Notes: generated by a model not told the origin, from the sequence alone. A stretch of 64,000 nucleotides of DNA from Staphylococcus americanisciuri (GCF_024814435.1 NZ_JANUXY010000009.1:1-64000), one strand, 5' to 3'; shown: positions 17,648 to 27,518, counted from the stretch's first letter. Numbers and translations are program-made.

Positions 17648-19012
17648 ATGGCAGCAGAAACAAATTACTTTTGGCTAAATTGTGGTTATAATAGATGGAA
17701 TCACAATGAACCGTTAGTAGGACAAACCACTGTCTTTGAATCAGGCGCACAATTTAATCCTACACAAGGGTTTCGTGCGTTTAAGCAAGCACAAGTAGGA
17801 GATAAGGTCATTTTCTACCAAGTTCAAACTGATGCTGGATTACTTGGTTGGGGTGAGATTACAAGTGTGATGACAGGCGCACAGAATAAGATTCATGTGC
17901 AATTCAAGTTTAATGAAACGTTTAAACCATTGACAACAGAGTATTTAAAGCGCAGCGAAGCACTCGAATTCCGCATGAACAATATGAAAGAAACGTTGTT
18001 CAATAAAATATCATATGACGAGTTTGAGTTAATCAAAGGGCTTGGTACAGGAGATGTAACCATTCCACGTTACTTCTTTATGTCAGAAACAGACACATAT
18101 GAACCGAATGAGACGTACACGATATATACACATACACGAAATGGTATTAAGCGTAACGGTTATCATCACTATACACAGCTGGAAATTGGTGACCAAATTA
18201 TTGTATATAATAAGCATATGAACCAGTCTATTGTGGGTCGTGCAGAAGTGGCACATCATATACATACGCGACCACCTGAAGCGGGAAGAACGAATAGTAC
18301 CGCTATCGAGATTCGATACTTAGAAGACATTCATCCCATTAGCTTAATGACTTTGAATAAGCATCCAAAACTTAAAAATCTGTATTTCTTGCAAGAAAAT
18401 GCGAAACAAGCAATTGCGAGCTTAACACCGACACAATATCATGCCATGATGGAAATGAGTGAAAATGATGGTTTGAAAGGACAATTTGAAACGGTTAAAT
18501 CTGATTATGAATTGCCCAAAGAAGAAGATGTAAAGCCATTTATTTTATTGTTGGCAGATGATAAGGCGGAGGGGCTTAAAGCAGCAACATCACTGGTTGA
18601 AAAAGCCAATGCCACGCCTGTAATGACAGTGGGTCACCCAGATTTTATGGAAGAAATGTTATACGGCAGATATTTACCAAACGAAGCGGGTGCATTATAC
18701 TATCGTGAAGGATTTATTACAGATTTGATGCCAAAAACAGATCGACAATATTTAGTGATCGATCAATTTGAACGTATTGATCCAGATATTTTTCAAACAT
18801 TTATCAATGTGTTAGAAGGTTATGAGATGACATTACCTCGTTACAATAAAGATGGCAGTATGATTAAATGGAGTCGTAATAAAGATTCATTTTATCGCTT
18901 CAATCCAAACTGGCATATCGTAGGGGTGACTTATCTAACACCGCAAGAAGTGAAAGAAACTTACTCAACGCAGATGTTAAAATATACGCGTATTATCCAA
19001 GTGAAGAAATAA
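17648..19012 (+). CDS. Tandem EVE-like domain protein with degenerate McrB-like AAA+ domain
   Basis: 454 aa. Residues about 5-130 and 140-270 look like two EVE/PUA-like modules: each has an aromatic strand at its start (YFWLNCG; RYFFMSE), a GD-hydrophobic strand (GDKVIFYQ 51-58; GDQIIVYN 181-188) and a closing helix (DEFELIK; TQYHAMM). Residues about 290-454 follow the order of McrB-type AAA+ ATPases: YLVIDQFERIDPDIF at 368-382 in the Walker B position and NPNWHIVGVTYL at 419-430 in the sensor-1 position. No GxxGxGK[ST] is present, sensor Asn is lost and the terminal Arg pair is replaced, so it is probably not an ATPase. The ribosome-binding site AAGGAGA supports the ATG. No nuclease partner is adjacent. 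The function is unknown. Confidence 0.72.
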   Translation: MAAETNYFWLNCGYNRWNHNEPLVGQTTVFESGAQFNPTQGFRAFKQAQVGDKVIFYQVQTDAGLLGWGEITSVMTGAQNKIHVQFKFNETFKPLTTEYLKRSEALEFRMNNMKETLFNKISYDEFELIKGLGTGDVTIPRYFFMSETDTYEPNETYTIYTHTRNGIKRNGYHHYTQLEIGDQIIVYNKHMNQSIVGRAEVAHHIHTRPPEAGRTNSTAIEIRYLEDIHPISLMTLNKHPKLKNLYFLQENAKQAIASLTPTQYHAMMEMSENDGLKGQFETVKSDYELPKEEDVKPFILLLADDKAEGLKAATSLVEKANATPVMTVGHPDFMEEMLYGRYLPNEAGALYYREGFITDLMPKTDRQYLVIDQFERIDPDIFQTFINVLEGYEMTLPRYNKDGSMIKWSRNKDSFYRFNPNWHIVGVTYLTPQEVKETYSTQMLKYTRIIQVKK

Positions 19013-19035
19013 AATATAGCTATTAAAAAATGGAA

Positions 19036-19075
19036 GGGGTACGAATCTTATTTTTCTAAAAAGATTCTGTACCCC
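19036..19075. terminator. Bidirectional stem-loop after the EVE-domain gene
   Basis: The stem GGGGTAC-AATCTT pairs with AAGATT-GTACCCC. It starts 24 nt after the stop codon. There is no long T-run on the right, so it could be a terminator or part of the intergenic repeat that follows. Confidence 0.6.
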
Positions 19076-19641
19076 ATGCTCTGGCAAGGCTGTTATGAGG
19101 ATGTAAAAGGGACCCGGATACTGCGCAACAAAATCGCTTTTTGATTTTGCCAAATCTAGACAGTAGCTGATTGATATATGACGGCATGTTCGGCTCACTA
19201 CATAGTTCATCACCCTTGCAGGGGCATTGCTATGAAATACTTACAAATTTTTCTGTTGTGTTCACTAGGCTTACACCCCCTCTTGCTTCTTGAACGTTAA
19301 TAGTAGGAGTAAAAACATTAAAAGTATATTTATGCGCTCTCCCAGTCATTGTCTTCTACATTTTTTTATTTTAGGAAGTATTTTTTATTAATTATTCCAA
19401 CCGCATGTTTTGATGCATATTGGGTTGTGATAATGTTATAAAATTTGTGAAGATCTTGTGATGTGATTACTTTTATCGGATATTTAACTTGTCGCATGGC
19501 ATAGGTATTATTCAATGTATAAAGGGATAGCAAAACAAAATAGTATACGCGAAAAATATTCTGAAAATTCTTGCGGGTTATTTTCAGAAATAGTATGATG
19601 TTTTTAACCGCTTATGTTTAAGTGAAGGGGAGGGGTTAAAT
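19076..19641. repeat. Repeat-bearing gene-free interval
   Basis: Contains CAGTAGCTGATT at 19161-19172, a copy of the repeat seen at 5547. The rest is AT-rich without an open frame. The NhaC gene promoter should lie near 19570-19630; no clean consensus is seen. Confidence 0.45.
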
Positions 19642-21072
19642 TTGAACATTAAAAAACGAGAAAAGAAAGAAATCAATATTTGGTATGCGCTTTTGACGAT
19701 GGTCATTATGATTTCTGCTATGTTATTCACGGTTGTAAAATTAGATCAAGCGCCACATATTCCATTACTTATCGGAACGACTGTGGCAATTATTGTAACA
19801 TTGTGCCATGGTTATGAATGGGATGAAGTGGAAGAAATGATGTACAAGGGAATTAAGCATGCTTTGCCAGCAGTTGTCATCATTATGCTTGTCGGCTTGA
19901 TTATTGGTGCGTGGATAGGCAGTGGCGTTGTAGCAGCAATGATTTACTATGGTCTGAAGCTGATTTCACCAACTTTCTTTTTAGCAGTAGTTGTTGTCAT
20001 ATGTGGTATTGTTTCGTTAGCGATTGGAAGCTCATGGTCAACGATGGCAACAGTTGGTGTGGCATCGATGGGGATTGGTATTAGCATGGGGCTATCACCT
20101 GGTATGGTTGCAGGGGCAGTTATTTCTGGGTCATATTTTGGAGATAAAATGAGCCCACTTTCTGATACAACGAACTTGGCATCAGGTCTTACTAATGTTG
20201 ATTTATTTGATCATATCAAGCATATGTTCTATACAACAATTCCAGGTTTAATCATTAGCTTGGTTGCTTTTTTTGTTCTTGGTCAGATGTATGGAAGTAA
20301 TCACTTGAACCAACAACGCATTAACAATATTATGAATGCGATTAATGAGTCGTTCTTTATTACACCGTGGCTACTTATTATACCGCTTATCGTTATTATC
20401 GCTGTTGCATTAAAAGTACCAGCTATCCCATCAATAGTGCTCGGTATTGTTTTAGGCTTTTTTGCACAAATCTTTGTACAAGGAGACTCTTTAGCAACAG
20501 CAGTGCAGTCATTGCAAACAGGTTATGTATTAGAATCAGGAAATGAGACGATTGATAAATTATTCAACCGTGGTGGTCTCGAATCAATGTTTTACACGAT
20601 ATCACTAACACTCGTAGCAATGACGTTTGGTGGTTTGCTTGAATATTCAGGTATGTTAAAAGCATTGATTTCTGTCGTATTAAAATTTGCGAAAAATACA
20701 GGTAGTCTGATTGCATCTGTCATTATCTCGTGTTTTGGTACAAATTTATCATGTTCAGAACAATATATTTCTATTATTGTACCGTCACGTATGTATGTAT
20801 CGACTTTTATCGATAAAGGATTACATCCGAAAAACTTATCGCGTGCACTTGAAGATGGTGGGACATTAACTTCGGTGTTTGTGCCATGGAATACGTGTGG
20901 GGTGTTTATTTTAACGACCTTGAATGTACACGTATCTGAATATGCGCCATTTGCGATATTGAATTACATAGTACCGATTATTTCGATTATTTATGGTTTT
21001 ACCGGTTTTAAAATTATAAAGTTAACGCAAGAAGAAAAAGTTTATTTCAAAGAACAAAATGCGATGCAGTAA
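19642..21072 (+). CDS. NhaC-family Na+/H+ antiporter
   Basis: 476 aa with about 11-12 hydrophobic helices. It shows NhaC-family features: the GSYFGDKMSPLSDTTNLA segment near 173-190 and LSCSEQYISIIVPSRMY near 371-387. It is expected to exchange sodium for protons, or malate for lactate with proton/sodium in the MleN subgroup. A TTG start at 19642 is preceded by GGGGAGGGG. It stands alone, with its own terminator. Confidence 0.88.
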   Translation: MNIKKREKKEINIWYALLTMVIMISAMLFTVVKLDQAPHIPLLIGTTVAIIVTLCHGYEWDEVEEMMYKGIKHALPAVVIIMLVGLIIGAWIGSGVVAAMIYYGLKLISPTFFLAVVVVICGIVSLAIGSSWSTMATVGVASMGIGISMGLSPGMVAGAVISGSYFGDKMSPLSDTTNLASGLTNVDLFDHIKHMFYTTIPGLIISLVAFFVLGQMYGSNHLNQQRINNIMNAINESFFITPWLLIIPLIVIIAVALKVPAIPSIVLGIVLGFFAQIFVQGDSLATAVQSLQTGYVLESGNETIDKLFNRGGLESMFYTISLTLVAMTFGGLLEYSGMLKALISVVLKFAKNTGSLIASVIISCFGTNLSCSEQYISIIVPSRMYVSTFIDKGLHPKNLSRALEDGGTLTSVFVPWNTCGVFILTTLNVHVSEYAPFAILNYIVPIISIIYGFTGFKIIKLTQEEKVYFKEQNAMQ

Positions 21073-21086
21073 ATATAGCTGTATAG

Positions 21087-21124
21087 GCAGCAATTTCCTT
21101 TGTAACAAGGGTTGCTGCTTTTTT
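21087..21124 (+). terminator. Terminator of the NhaC gene
   Basis: GCAGCAATTTCC pairs with AAGGGTTGCTGC, followed by TTTTTT. Confidence 0.88.
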
Positions 21125-21274
21125 AGGTGTTTGACAATAAATAGGTATTAACACATTGTGAAAAATACGCGTAAATGTTTTCAATAACTGTATGCTTTTT
21201 GTAAAATAACGGTGAGTTATTTTATTTAAGTACATTGATTTTTTAGTCCTATTCAGAAAGATGAGGTGAGGATA

Positions 21275-21658
21275 ATGCCGATCATTTATTACGATCACAA
21301 ATGTGTGTATTGTTATAATTATGCGATATGGTTGATTCGTCATGGCTTGCCACGTAACTATCAATTTGTACCGTTGAAAAGCGACGCAGGACGTTTATTA
21401 GCAATGAAGCATCCGGAAGTCGCATCGAAAAATAGTGTTATCTTACAATATGGTGAACGGTTAATGTTTGAATCAACAGCAATCGTTCATATGTTGTGCG
21501 CATTAAGACACCATAGATGGTTAGGCGTGCTGTTATGGAGCGTGCCTAAACCATTGCGAGATGTGGGATATCGTTGTTTTGCGAATAATCGTGATAAGCT
21601 ATGGTCAACGACGTGGGCAATACCTACTGCGCAAGAACAATCATTTTTTATAGAATAG
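21275..21658 (+). CDS. DCC-family thiol-disulfide oxidoreductase-like protein
   Basis: 127 aa. Begins with the DxxCxxC motif of the DCC (DUF393) family: YDHKCVYCYNY, with cysteines near residues 9 and 12. The YQFVPLKSDAGR and later SVPKPLRDVGYRCFA segments are also typical. The family is annotated as putative thioredoxin-fold oxidoreductases, without a proven substrate. The ATG at 21275 is used because the GTG at 21266 sits inside the GAGGTGAGG ribosome-binding site. rbsK starts 14 nt after the stop, so the two are cotranscribed. Confidence 0.82.
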   Translation: MPIIYYDHKCVYCYNYAIWLIRHGLPRNYQFVPLKSDAGRLLAMKHPEVASKNSVILQYGERLMFESTAIVHMLCALRHHRWLGVLLWSVPKPLRDVGYRCFANNRDKLWSTTWAIPTAQEQSFFIE

Positions 21659-21672
21659 AGAGGTGTTTAGTT

Positions 21673-22563
21673 ATGACACACAAAATTATTGTAATCGGTA
21701 GTGCGTCTATGGATTTGACGGTGCAGACGAAAGTGATTCCTGAACAGGGAGAAACTGTACTAGGTGATACGCTGTTGATGGCACCGGGTGGAAAAGGCGC
21801 AAACCAAGCAGTGGCTGCTGCACGTTTAAAACGCAATCAAGCCGTTTATATGATTGGTGCAGTCGGTGATGATGCATTTGGGAAAACAATTATGGATAAT
21901 ATGAGGCAGTATGGTGTGAATACGACATATATGCAGACGATTACAGGTGAGCATTCAGGGACAGCACATATTACGTTATATGACAAAGATAATCGGATTA
22001 TCGTTGTACCCGCAGCTAACAATTACATTTCACCTGAAGTGGTATTACCGATATTACAGAAGTTTGAGCGTGGCGATATTATTATAATGCAACAAGAAAT
22101 TCCTGCTGAGACAGTTGAAGCAGTGATTGAGGAAGCGACACAGCTTGGTTTACAAGTCATATTAAATCCTGCACCATATCGCTTAATTGACAACAAGTTG
22201 CTCGAACAAGTTACTTATTTAACACCGAATGAGAGTGAGTGTCGACAACTATTTGATGGTGAGATAAGTGATGTGATAGCACGGTACCCTAGGAAGTTGA
22301 TTGTGACGCTTGGTGCAGAAGGTGCGATGTATTTTGATCAGACACAACGCATCGTACCTGCATATCCATGTGAGGTTGTAGACACAACAGGCGCAGGCGA
22401 TACATTTAACGGTGCGTTAGCTGTGGCACTAAGTGAAGGGCAATCACTTGAGTCAGCGTTAGAGTTTGCGAACATGGCGTCTAGCTTTGCTGTAAGAAAG
22501 ATGGGCGCACAAGGTGGAATTCCGACACGCGAAGCAGTTGATCAAGCACTTATGGAAAATTAG
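21673..22563 (+). CDS. rbsK: Ribokinase
   Basis: 296 aa PfkB-family sugar kinase. Phosphorylates ribose to ribose-5-phosphate. Shows the N-terminal GGKGANQA near 38-45 and the C-terminal DTTGAGDTFNG with catalytic Asp. The frame is open further upstream, but GAGAGGTG before the ATG at 21673 fixes the start. There is no rbsD, rbsU or ribose transporter nearby. With deoD and pdp adjacent, a role in recycling ribose from nucleosides is a reasonable inference. Other PfkB substrates cannot be excluded. Confidence 0.88.
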   Translation: MTHKIIVIGSASMDLTVQTKVIPEQGETVLGDTLLMAPGGKGANQAVAAARLKRNQAVYMIGAVGDDAFGKTIMDNMRQYGVNTTYMQTITGEHSGTAHITLYDKDNRIIVVPAANNYISPEVVLPILQKFERGDIIIMQQEIPAETVEAVIEEATQLGLQVILNPAPYRLIDNKLLEQVTYLTPNESECRQLFDGEISDVIARYPRKLIVTLGAEGAMYFDQTQRIVPAYPCEVVDTTGAGDTFNGALAVALSEGQSLESALEFANMASSFAVRKMGAQGGIPTREAVDQALMEN

Positions 22564-22565
22564 CG

Positions 22566-22619
22566 ACAAAAAATCCCCATAACTGTTGGCAGCGTACGCC
22601 TAATGATTATGGGGATTGT
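22566..22619. terminator. Bidirectional terminator between rbsK and deoD
   Basis: AATCCCCATAA pairs with TTATGGGGATT. The A6 run on the left gives a T-run for the minus-strand deoD transcript; the right flank is less T-rich. Confidence 0.82.
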
Positions 22620-22634
22620 AACTATAACGAATGA

Positions 22635-23345
22635 TTATTCTGCAATTTCAAGTGCAACTTCCATCATTTGTGTAAATGAGTTTTGACGTTCTTCTGCTGT
22701 TGTTGCTTCATCACGTAATAAGTGGTCTGATACTGTAAAGATACCGAGCGCTTTTTTGCCTGCTTTCGTAGCATTCAAATAAAGACCAGCTGACTCCATT
22801 TCTACACCTAAGATTCCCATATCCGTCCATTTTTGATTGAAGTTTGGGTTGGCATTGTAGAAAGTGTCTGAAGATAAGACATTACCAACATGTGCGCGGG
22901 CACCGATTGCATCAGCTTTTTCTTTTGCTTTAACGATTAAATCAAAATCACCTAGTGGCGCAAAATTACCAGGAATTTGGTATTGATCTACAAAGTTTGA
23001 GTTAGTAGAAGCACCTTGTGCAATGATGATATCGTATAGTTGAATATCTTCTTGCATGGCACCACAAGAACCGATTCGGATAATTGTATCTACATCAAAA
23101 AAGTTGTATAACTCGTATGAATAAATACCGATGCTTGGAATCCCCATACCAGAACCCATCACAGAGATTTCTTTCCCTTTATATGTGCCTGTGTAACCAA
23201 ACATATTACGCACTTCATTGAACTGTTCTACATTTTCTAAAAAGTTATCTGCAATATATTTTGCACGTAATGGATCGCCTGGCATTAATACCGTTTTAGC
23301 AATTTTTGTTCCGTTCGGTTGAATATGTGGTGTACCTTGTGTCAT
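22635..23345 (-). CDS. deoD: Purine nucleoside phosphorylase, DeoD type
   Basis: 236 aa, normal for the hexameric DeoD family. Cleaves purine (deoxy)nucleosides with phosphate to base plus (deoxy)ribose-1-phosphate. Diagnostic segments: MPGDPLRAKYIAD near 21-33, GSGMGIPSIGIYSYEL near 64-79, the substrate-binding EMESAGLY near 178-185 and SDHL near 204-207. The ATG follows AAGGAG. It is divergent from pdp. No deoB or deoC is adjacent. Confidence 0.96.
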   Translation of the reverse strand: MTQGTPHIQPNGTKIAKTVLMPGDPLRAKYIADNFLENVEQFNEVRNMFGYTGTYKGKEISVMGSGMGIPSIGIYSYELYNFFDVDTIIRIGSCGAMQEDIQLYDIIIAQGASTNSNFVDQYQIPGNFAPLGDFDLIVKAKEKADAIGARAHVGNVLSSDTFYNANPNFNQKWTDMGILGVEMESAGLYLNATKAGKKALGIFTVSDHLLRDEATTAEERQNSFTQMMEVALEIAE

Positions 23346-23700
23346 AACAAACAGCTCCTTAATTTTATATTTATGTATTACCTTAAAGATAACAGACCGA
23401 CACGCAAATGTCGATGAGATACACTAGCACAGTTTCATAGTTTAGTCATACATTTATAGATGGTTCAAAAGATAAAGTGAACTTTTACGATTTATCACTC
23501 ATAATATTTATCAAATAGTATAGAATGATTTATAATGTAAGAGAAAAGGCTTACAAATGAAACTGGGGAATGATTAAAAATCCCCTATCCTTGAGAAATG
23601 ATGTGAACGGTAGTAGGTAATCGGAGAAAAGGTCTTTTTCAAGCTTTTTTATTTCTACTGCCAAGATTCGACAATGCGACGAGAGAAGAGGAGAAAAATC
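23346..23700. other. deoD/pdp divergent intergenic region
   Basis: Holds the control region for deoD and pdp. A weak hairpin (GGGGA...TCCCC) lies near 23566-23585 and a GAAAA/TTTTC fold near 23625-23640. Neither has a clear T-run terminator. No operator consensus is recognised. Confidence 0.4.
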
Positions 23701-25002
23701 ATGAGAATGGTAGACATTATCGCAAAAAAAAGAGACGGACATGCACTGACAACGGAAGAAATTAAGTTTTTTGTGAATGGATATACGAAAGGGGATATTC
23801 CAGATTATCAAATGTCGAGCTTAGCAATGGCGATTTTCTTCCAAGATATGACAGATGAAGAACGTGCAGATTTAACGATGGCGATGGTTGAATCAGGTGA
23901 CCAAATTGATCTTTCGGGTATTAAAGGGGTCAAAGTTGATAAACACTCAACAGGTGGTGTGGGCGATACAACAACACTTGTATTGGCGCCATTAGTAGCA
24001 GCACTGGACATTCCAGTTGCGAAGATGAGTGGGCGTGGCTTAGGTCATACAGGTGGTACAATCGATAAATTAGAAGCGGTTGAAGGGTTCCATGTTGAAA
24101 TTCCAGAAGATGACTTTATCAAATTAGTGAATAAAGATCATTTGGCAGTTATTGGACAAACAGGGAATTTAACACCTGCTGATAAGAAAATTTATGCCTT
24201 ACGTGATGTAACAGGCACAGTTAACTCTATTCCATTAATTGCTTCATCTATTATGAGTAAAAAGATTGCTGCGGGTGCAGATGCAATTGTCCTTGATGTG
24301 AAGACAGGTAATGGTGCGTTTATGAAGACTGTTGAAGAGGCTGAACAATTAGCACATGCAATGGTAAAAATTGGTAATCAAGTTGGTCGTAATACGATGG
24401 CAATCATCTCGGATATGAGTCAGCCACTTGGCCGTGCAATAGGTAATGCACTGGAGTTGAAAGAAGCTATCGATACGTTAAAAGGTGAAGGACCAGAAGA
24501 TTTAACGGAACTGGTTTTAACACTTGGTTCACAAATGGTCGTATTAGCGCAAAAAGCTGAGAGTTTAGAGGAAGCGCGTAAAATGTTACAAGGCGTGATT
24601 GAGAATGGTCAAGCACTTGAGAAATTTAAAGTATTTTTAAGTAATCAAGGTGGGGATGCATCTGTTGTGGATGATCCATCTAAGTTACCAACTGCCAAAT
24701 ACACGTTTGAACTACCAGCGAAACAATCAGGTGTAGTGTCTGAAATGATTGCTAACGAAATTGGAATTGCTTCTATGATGTTGGGAGCAGGACGTCAAAC
24801 GAAGGAAGATACGATTGATTTAGCGGTCGGACTGGTATTAAATAAAAAAGTTGGCGACTCTGTTGAAGAAGGTGAATCATTGTTAACAATCTACGCGAAC
24901 CAAGAAGATGTTGAACAAGTGAAAGCGAAATTATATGACAATATCACGATTAGTAATCACGGAGAAGTCCCAACATTAATTCATGAAATTATTGCAAAAT
25001 AA
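23701..25002 (+). CDS. pdp: Pyrimidine-nucleoside phosphorylase
   Basis: 433 aa, class NP-II. Phosphorolyses uridine, thymidine and deoxyuridine. The family signature [16 protein letters not shown] lies near 109-124 and KHSTGGVGD near 80-88, the phosphate-binding part. The C-terminal PYNP domain is complete. The ATG at 23701 is chosen because it follows GAGAAGAGGAG; the earlier in-frame start at 23674 has no such site. A DoxX-like gene follows 13 nt after the stop. Confidence 0.95.
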   Translation: MRMVDIIAKKRDGHALTTEEIKFFVNGYTKGDIPDYQMSSLAMAIFFQDMTDEERADLTMAMVESGDQIDLSGIKGVKVDKHSTGGVGDTTTLVLAPLVAALDIPVAKMSGRGLGHTGGTIDKLEAVEGFHVEIPEDDFIKLVNKDHLAVIGQTGNLTPADKKIYALRDVTGTVNSIPLIASSIMSKKIAAGADAIVLDVKTGNGAFMKTVEEAEQLAHAMVKIGNQVGRNTMAIISDMSQPLGRAIGNALELKEAIDTLKGEGPEDLTELVLTLGSQMVVLAQKAESLEEARKMLQGVIENGQALEKFKVFLSNQGGDASVVDDPSKLPTAKYTFELPAKQSGVVSEMIANEIGIASMMLGAGRQTKEDTIDLAVGLVLNKKVGDSVEEGESLLTIYANQEDVEQVKAKLYDNITISNHGEVPTLIHEIIAK

Positions 25003-25015
25003 AGGATGTTATAGT

Positions 25016-25369
25016 ATGAAATGGATTAGTCGACAATTATTAGCAATCTTGTTTACAGGTGCGGGTTATTTACATTTTAAGCGCGAGCGTAATTTCCGCA
25101 ATATCGTCCCGCATTATTTGCCATTTAAAAGGGAAATTGTATGGATGACAGGTGTGATGGAGTTAATATTTGGTATCGGTTTAGCATTGAAACGTCCAGG
25201 CTATTGGTTTAAACATGTAATAATCGCTTTTTTATGGGCAGTTTTTCCAGCAAATATTTATATGGCACGCCACCAGCTGCCACTTGGTGATAAAACGCTC
25301 TCTAAGTCAGTACTGTACGGTCGATTGCCTTTACAGTTTGTCTTAATGGCTTGGGTGCGCAAATTATAA
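25016..25369 (+). CDS. DoxX-like small membrane protein
   Basis: 117 aa with four hydrophobic segments (about 6-22, 42-58, 65-83 and 97-113), in the style of DoxX/YphA-like proteins. Conserved features include GAGYLHF near 15-21 and GVMELIFGIGL near 44-54. The function of the family is unsettled; a quinone- or thiol-related role is suggested for relatives. The ATG at 25016 follows AAAGGATG. It is probably cotranscribed with pdp. No functional link is apparent. Confidence 0.75.
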   Translation: MKWISRQLLAILFTGAGYLHFKRERNFRNIVPHYLPFKREIVWMTGVMELIFGIGLALKRPGYWFKHVIIAFLWAVFPANIYMARHQLPLGDKTLSKSVLYGRLPLQFVLMAWVRKL

Positions 25370-25375
25370 AGTGCT

Positions 25376-25416
25376 CACAAAAACACGGATGCTTCACTTG
25401 CATCCGTGTTTTTGTG
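25376..25416. terminator. Strong bidirectional terminator between the DoxX-like gene and luxS
   Basis: A perfect 17-bp stem (CACAAAAACACGGATGC with its complement) around a 7-nt loop. A-rich and T-rich arms allow termination from both sides. Confidence 0.92.
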
Positions 25417-25482
25417 ATAATGGGCGTTAAGACTGAAAAGCGGTTTTGCTTCAATTCAAAAGGAGCTTTTCACAACCTTTAT

Positions 25483-25956
25483 TTAACCCTCACCAAAGAC
25501 ATCATGCCATTGCGCGCGTTTATCTAAAAATGCTTGTGCAATCACTTTTGCGCCTTCTAACGAGTGAGAAGCAGCCCAACCACATTGTACTTCATTACAT
25601 GCAGGCACTTCTGTTGCATGAAGTACATCATGGATTGTTTTTTCTACGATGTCTAATACTTCTTCATAGTTATCGTGATTGATGAATGACACATAAAAGC
25701 CAGTTTGACATCCCATTGGACTTAAATCAACAACCTTATCTGAATGGTTACGAATATTTTCTGCCATTAAATGCTCCAAAGAGTGCAAACCAGGCATATC
25801 CATATGCTCCTTATTAGGCTGCTTAAAGCGGATATCGTATTTATGAATTTCATCTCCATTTGTACCTGTCATCTTTCCAGCTAAGCGAATATATGGTGCA
25901 ACCACCTTTGTATGATCTAAGTTAAAACTTTCGACATTCATTTTTGGCATAATCAT
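25483..25956 (-). CDS. luxS: S-ribosylhomocysteine lyase
   Basis: 157 aa. Splits S-ribosylhomocysteine into homocysteine and the AI-2 precursor DPD within the activated methyl cycle. Metal ligands His58 and His62 (HSLEH) and Cys125 (NEVQCGWA), plus catalytic Cys83 (MGCQTG), are present. The ATG at 25956 follows AAGGAGG with a 6-nt gap. It is convergent with the DoxX-like gene and divergent from a SAM-riboswitch operon, so two methyl-cycle-linked loci sit side by side. Confidence 0.97.
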   Translation of the reverse strand: MIMPKMNVESFNLDHTKVVAPYIRLAGKMTGTNGDEIHKYDIRFKQPNKEHMDMPGLHSLEHLMAENIRNHSDKVVDLSPMGCQTGFYVSFINHDNYEEVLDIVEKTIHDVLHATEVPACNEVQCGWAASHSLEGAKVIAQAFLDKRAQWHDVFGEG

Positions 25957-26132
25957 CAGCGCCTCCTTTGTTATTTAACGCTATTTTATCATATTCAATA
26001 AAAAGTAAAAGACACGTGTTTAATTGAATTACGTAGATAAATAATAGTTGCTTAATAAAATTTTGAAAATATAGACAAAATCACATGACAAATCATCATA
26101 AATCCGATAGAATGAGTAATAATTGAATACAA

Positions 26133-26317
26133 TTTATCAAGAGCGGTGGAGGGACTTGGCCCTGTGAAACCCTGCAACCTCATCGGAGACGATAAAGGTG
26201 CTAAATCCAACAGCGAGAAAGCTGACAGATAAATGACATGGACAGGATGTTATCAACTTTGAACATACCGCACTTGATATAAATGTTGCGTTGAGTCAAA
26301 GTTGATAATTTTTTTAT
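26133..26317 (+). promoter_or_regulatory. SAM (S-box) riboswitch with terminator
   Basis: The aptamer at about 26133-26234 shows the S-box core: TTATCAAGAGCGGTGGAGGG, GGCCC, AAACCCTGCAACC and GGTGCTAAATCC, closed by a P1 pairing of TTATC with GATAA. It is followed by a perfect 13-bp terminator stem, TTATCAACTTTGA (26250-26262) with its complement (26296-26308), and a T7 run. S-box elements turn off transcription when S-adenosylmethionine is abundant. It controls the M20 hydrolase and ATP-grasp genes. Confidence 0.95.
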
Positions 26318-26333
26318 GAAAGGAGTTTTTTTC

Positions 26334-27518
26334 TTGATTTCGGTAAAACAACAAATATTAGACTACATTGATAATCATCGGCTTGATTATTTAGATATGA
26401 GCCATCAAATACATGAACGTCCTGAATTGGGGAATGAAGAACTATTTGCTTCAAGACTGTTGATTGATCATTTGAAACGCAATGATTTTGAAGTGAAACG
26501 TGATATTGCAGGTCATGCGACAGGCTTTATTGCAACATATCAATCAGAAAAACCAGGCCCTAAAATTGGATTTTTAGCAGAATATGATGCGTTGCCAGGT
26601 TTGGGGCATGCATGTGGTCACAATATTATAGGAACATCGAGTGTACTTGCAGGTGTGGCATTGAAGCAAGTCGTCGATGATATCGGTGGGACTGTTGTTG
26701 TATATGGCTGTCCAGCAGAAGAAGGGGGAGAAAATGGTTCGGCTAAAGCATCATATGTAAAAGAAGGACTTATCGATGTGGATGTTGCTCTGATGATTCA
26801 CCCTGGCAATGAGACATATCCAACGATTCATACATTAGCAGTGGATGTATTGGATATTAAATTTTTCGGACGGAGTGCACACGCATCTGAAAATGCTTAT
26901 GAAGCACGCAATGCATTGGACGCAATGCTTAGCTTTTTCAACGGGGTAGCACAACTACGTCAACATATTCAGACATCTGAACGCGTCCATGGTGTGATAT
27001 TGGATGGTGGAAAAGCAGCCAATATTATTCCGGATTTTACACATGCCCGCTTCTATACAAGAGGTACAACGCGTAAATCTTTAGATATTCTTACGCAGCG
27101 TGTTCATAATATTGCCAAAGGTGCAGCATTACAAGCAGGGTGCAATTATGAGTTTGGTCCCATTCAAAATGGGGTTAATGAGTTTATTAAAGCACCATTA
27201 TTAGATAAATTGTTTGAAGCATATGCAGAAGAACTTGGGGAAGAAGTCAGTCACGATGACTTTGGATTTGGTTCTACAGACACTGGCAATGTAAGTCATG
27301 TCGTACCTACCATTCATCCACATATCAAAATTGGCCCGCGTAGTTTAGTTGGACACACGCATCGATTTAGAGAAGCGGCAGTGAGTCCAATGGGAGACAA
27401 AGCACTTATAAAAGGTGCAAAGATTATTGCTTTAATGGGAGCTAGATTAATTGAAGATAAGGCGCAACTTGAGAAGATTCAACATGAGCATCAAATTTTA
27501 AGGGAGCAATTATTATGA
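26334..27518 (+). CDS. M20 (M20D-type) amidohydrolase under SAM control
   Basis: 394 aa. Resembles AbgB/YxeP-type aminoacylases that remove an acyl group from an N-acyl amino acid or related amide. Metal-site motifs: EYDALPGLGHACGHN (83-97) and the Glu pair in PAEEGG (128-132); MIHPG follows. A dimerisation insert follows about residue 180. The frame is open to 26316, but that ATG lies in the terminator tail. AAAGGAG at 26319-26325 points to the TTG at 26334. It overlaps the ATP-grasp gene by 4 nt (ATGA). SAM-riboswitch control suggests a sulfur-containing or methionine-linked substrate; that is inference. Confidence 0.85.
   Translation: MISVKQQILDYIDNHRLDYLDMSHQIHERPELGNEELFASRLLIDHLKRNDFEVKRDIAGHATGFIATYQSEKPGPKIGFLAEYDALPGLGHACGHNIIGTSSVLAGVALKQVVDDIGGTVVVYGCPAEEGGENGSAKASYVKEGLIDVDVALMIHPGNETYPTIHTLAVDVLDIKFFGRSAHASENAYEARNALDAMLSFFNGVAQLRQHIQTSERVHGVILDGGKAANIIPDFTHARFYTRGTTRKSLDILTQRVHNIAKGAALQAGCNYEFGPIQNGVNEFIKAPLLDKLFEAYAEELGEEVSHDDFGFGSTDTGNVSHVVPTIHPHIKIGPRSLVGHTHRFREAAVSPMGDKALIKGAKIIALMGARLIEDKAQLEKIQHEHQILREQLL

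Noticed and set aside
25446-25682. Plus-strand open frame across luxS
   Set aside because: It is antisense to a certain gene (luxS) and low in complexity.
26316-26333. ATG at 26316 as start of the M20 gene
   Set aside because: It lies in the tail of the SAM riboswitch terminator; AAAGGAG points to TTG 26334.
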